A stretch of DNA of 5,570 nucleotides from Acidobacteriota bacterium. GTDB lineage: Bacteria; Acidobacteriota; Terriglobia; Versatilivoradales; Versatilivoraceae. The notes beneath the pieces are model-generated. The model was not told where the DNA came from, did no database searches, and saw only the letters and a program-made list of their open reading frames with translations. Position 1 is the first letter of the stretch. Each line of letters begins with the position of its first letter. The DNA lies in the NCBI GenBank assembly GCA_028875135.1, contig JAPPFQ010000582.1, positions 1 through 5,570 of the forward strand, written 5' to 3'. This document shows, piece by piece, positions 4,369 to 5,570 of this stretch. The translations under genes and the position numbers were made by a program.

Positions 4369-5570
4369 TCATTCAGCCGGGAAATACTTGGCCAGCTCGC
4401 GCTTGTTGACCTTGCCCATCACGTTGCGGGGCAGGCTGTCCATCTGCAGGAAGTGTTGGGGCACCTTGTAGACGGCCAGCCTGGCCTTGGCCCAAAGGCG
4501 CAGGCGGTCCGGATCGGGGGACCGGCCGGAGCGGGGAACCAGCGCCGCCGCCACGCACTCTCCCCATTCCCTGTCGGGAAGTCCGACCACGGCACACTCG
4601 GCAATGTCCGGGTGGGTTCGCAAAACCTCTTCGATTTCCAGGGCCGAGACCTTGTATCCTCCGGTCTTGATGATGTCCACACTCTGGCGGCCCAGGATAC
4701 GGTAGCAGTCCTTCTCCACCACGGCCATGTCTCCCGTCCGGAACCACCCGTCGGTGAACGCCGCCCGGGTTTCCTCGGGTCTTTGCCAATACTCCCCGAA
4801 GACACCCGGTCCCCTGACCTGAATCTCCCCCGGAGCGCCGGCCTCGACCGGTTTCCCCTGGTCGTCCACCAATCGCACCTCGACGCCTGGAAGCGGTGTC
4901 CCCACGTAACCCGCCCGACGTTCGCCCTCCAGGGGGTTGGAGAGGGCCATCCCGATCTCGGTCATGCCGTAGCGTTCCAGCAGCCGATGGCCGCTGATCT
5001 GCTGCCACTTCTGCAGCACGTGCACCGGCAGCGCCGCCGAGCCCGAAACCATCAGGCGCATCCTGGAGCAGGCCTGAGACCAGGTCTTTCGCCGGGAAGC
5101 AGGCGAGGCCTCCCAGGCGGTGATCAGCATGGAGTAGACGGTCGGCACCGCCATGAACAGCGTGAGGGGACCCCGGGCAAACCGCTCCCACACCTCTCCG
5201 GCCTGGAATCCGGGCAGCATCTCGCAGGTGGCGCCCGACCAGAGAGCGCAGCACAGGACATTGACGATGCCGTGCACGTGGTGCAGGGGAAGGATGTGCA
5301 GGATGTGGTCCTGCGGTTGCCATCGCCAGGCCCGGACCAGGGTCCGGATCTGGGCCTCGAGGTTTCCATGGGTGGAGACCACCCCCTTGGGCCGGCTGGT
5401 GGTGCCGCTGGTGTAGACGATCATGGCCCGTCGCGAGGGAGGGATCGAGGGAAGCCGGACCGAGGCGGAGTCGGTTTCCGGAGTGGCGTCGCCGATTACG
5501 GCCACGCCGCACCTGCGGGCCACCGGACGGATCCGTTCCGCAAGGGATTCGTGGGCGACGATCAGGGAGG
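4369..5570 (-). CDS. Acyl-CoA synthetase of the ANL superfamily, ACSF3/MatB-like (malonyl-CoA synthetase type), N-terminus outside window
   Basis: The frame is open to the right edge, so the N-terminal part is missing; about 400 residues are seen, ending at TGA 4369-4371. Such enzymes activate a carboxylic acid with ATP to an acyl-adenylate, then transfer it to CoA. Numbering from the GTG at 5521-5523: P-loop YTSGTTSRPKG (37-47), PLHHVHG (79-85), MVSGSAALP (158-166), ERYGMTEIGMALSNP (183-197), WFRTGD with Asp265, GRQSVDIIKTGGYKVSALEIE (278-298) and PRNVMGKVNK with the catalytic Lys371. The combined segments HVHGIVN, MVSGSAALP, LLERYGMTEIGMALS and SVDIIKTGGYKVSALE are, from memory, nearly those of mitochondrial ACSF3, a malonyl/methylmalonyl-CoA synthetase, so malonate or methylmalonate is the best guess. 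GERR (200-203) lies where MatB enzymes keep a carboxylate-binding Arg. The P-loop third Gly is Ser43. GTG 5521 is not the true start. It is the first of several minus-strand genes, but 114 bases separate it from the antitoxin. Confidence 0.9.
   Translation of the reverse strand, partial: SLIVAHESLAERIRPVARRCGVAVIGDATPETDSASVRLPSIPPSRRAMIVYTSGTTSRPKGVVSTHGNLEAQIRTLVRAWRWQPQDHILHILPLHHVHGIVNVLCCALWSGATCEMLPGFQAGEVWERFARGPLTLFMAVPTVYSMLITAWEASPASRRKTWSQACSRMRLMVSGSAALPVHVLQKWQQISGHRLLERYGMTEIGMALSNPLEGERRAGYVGTPLPGVEVRLVDDQGKPVEAGAPGEIQVRGPGVFGEYWQRPEETRAAFTDGWFRTGDMAVVEKDCYRILGRQSVDIIKTGGYKVSALEIEEVLRTHPDIAECAVVGLPDREWGECVAAALVPRSGRSPDPDRLRLWAKARLAVYKVPQHFLQMDSLPRNVMGKVNKRELAKYFPAE

Noticed and set aside
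4373..5512. 379-codon frame on the same strand as the acyl-CoA synthetase, shifted by one base
   Set aside because: Arg/Gly-rich low-complexity peptide; the other frame carries every ANL motif.
1..5570. CRISPR array, tRNA, rRNA, transposase or phage genes
   Set aside because: No regularly spaced direct repeats, no cloverleaf or rRNA-like segment, and no protein with such domains was seen.

Overview
The window is GC-rich bacterial chromosomal DNA carrying five clear genes, one more cut by the left edge, and an intergenic tract full of stem-loops. The phylum cannot be fixed from 5.6 kb. Dense coding with GC-rich third positions, scattered perfect palindromes between genes and a mixed catabolic gene set would fit an uncultured Acidobacteriota-type or similar environmental bacterium, but that is only an impression.

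Layout, left to right. (1) The end of an alpha/beta-hydrolase gene, plus strand, 1-380. (2) A gene-free tract, 381-859, holding several short hairpins and one perfect 10-bp palindrome at 744-767. (3) A DadA/DAO-family FAD-dependent oxidoreductase, plus strand, 860-2425, with a long N-terminal extension before its FAD-binding motif and a small internal tandem duplication. Its stop codon abuts a perfect 8-bp hairpin at 2426-2446. (4) On the minus strand and convergent with it, a D-isomer-specific 2-hydroxyacid dehydrogenase, 2491-3465, with a textbook ribosome binding site. (5) A two-gene type II toxin-antitoxin module on the minus strand: an AbrB/SpoVT-type antitoxin (4021-4254) overlapping by four bases a PIN-domain toxin (3611-4024). 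An AT-rich probable promoter lies upstream. (6) The C-terminal two-thirds or more of an ANL-superfamily acyl-CoA synthetase, minus strand, 4369 to the right edge, closely resembling the ACSF3/MatB malonyl-CoA synthetases.

How they may fit together. The oxidoreductase, hydroxyacid dehydrogenase and malonyl-CoA-type synthetase could all handle small amino, hydroxy or dicarboxylic acids, but the sequence does not show a shared pathway. The synthetase, toxin-antitoxin pair and dehydrogenase all read leftward. The toxin-antitoxin pair has its own likely promoter and looks like an independent module set between two metabolic genes.

I found no CRISPR array, transposase, tRNA, rRNA or convincing new multi-gene system. 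The parts most worth a second look are the stem-loop/repeat material (744-831, 2419-2446, 3574-3595), the extended N-terminus of the FAD enzyme, and substitutions at conserved positions in three proteins: the PIN DTN motif, the Rossmann glycines and the ANL P-loop.
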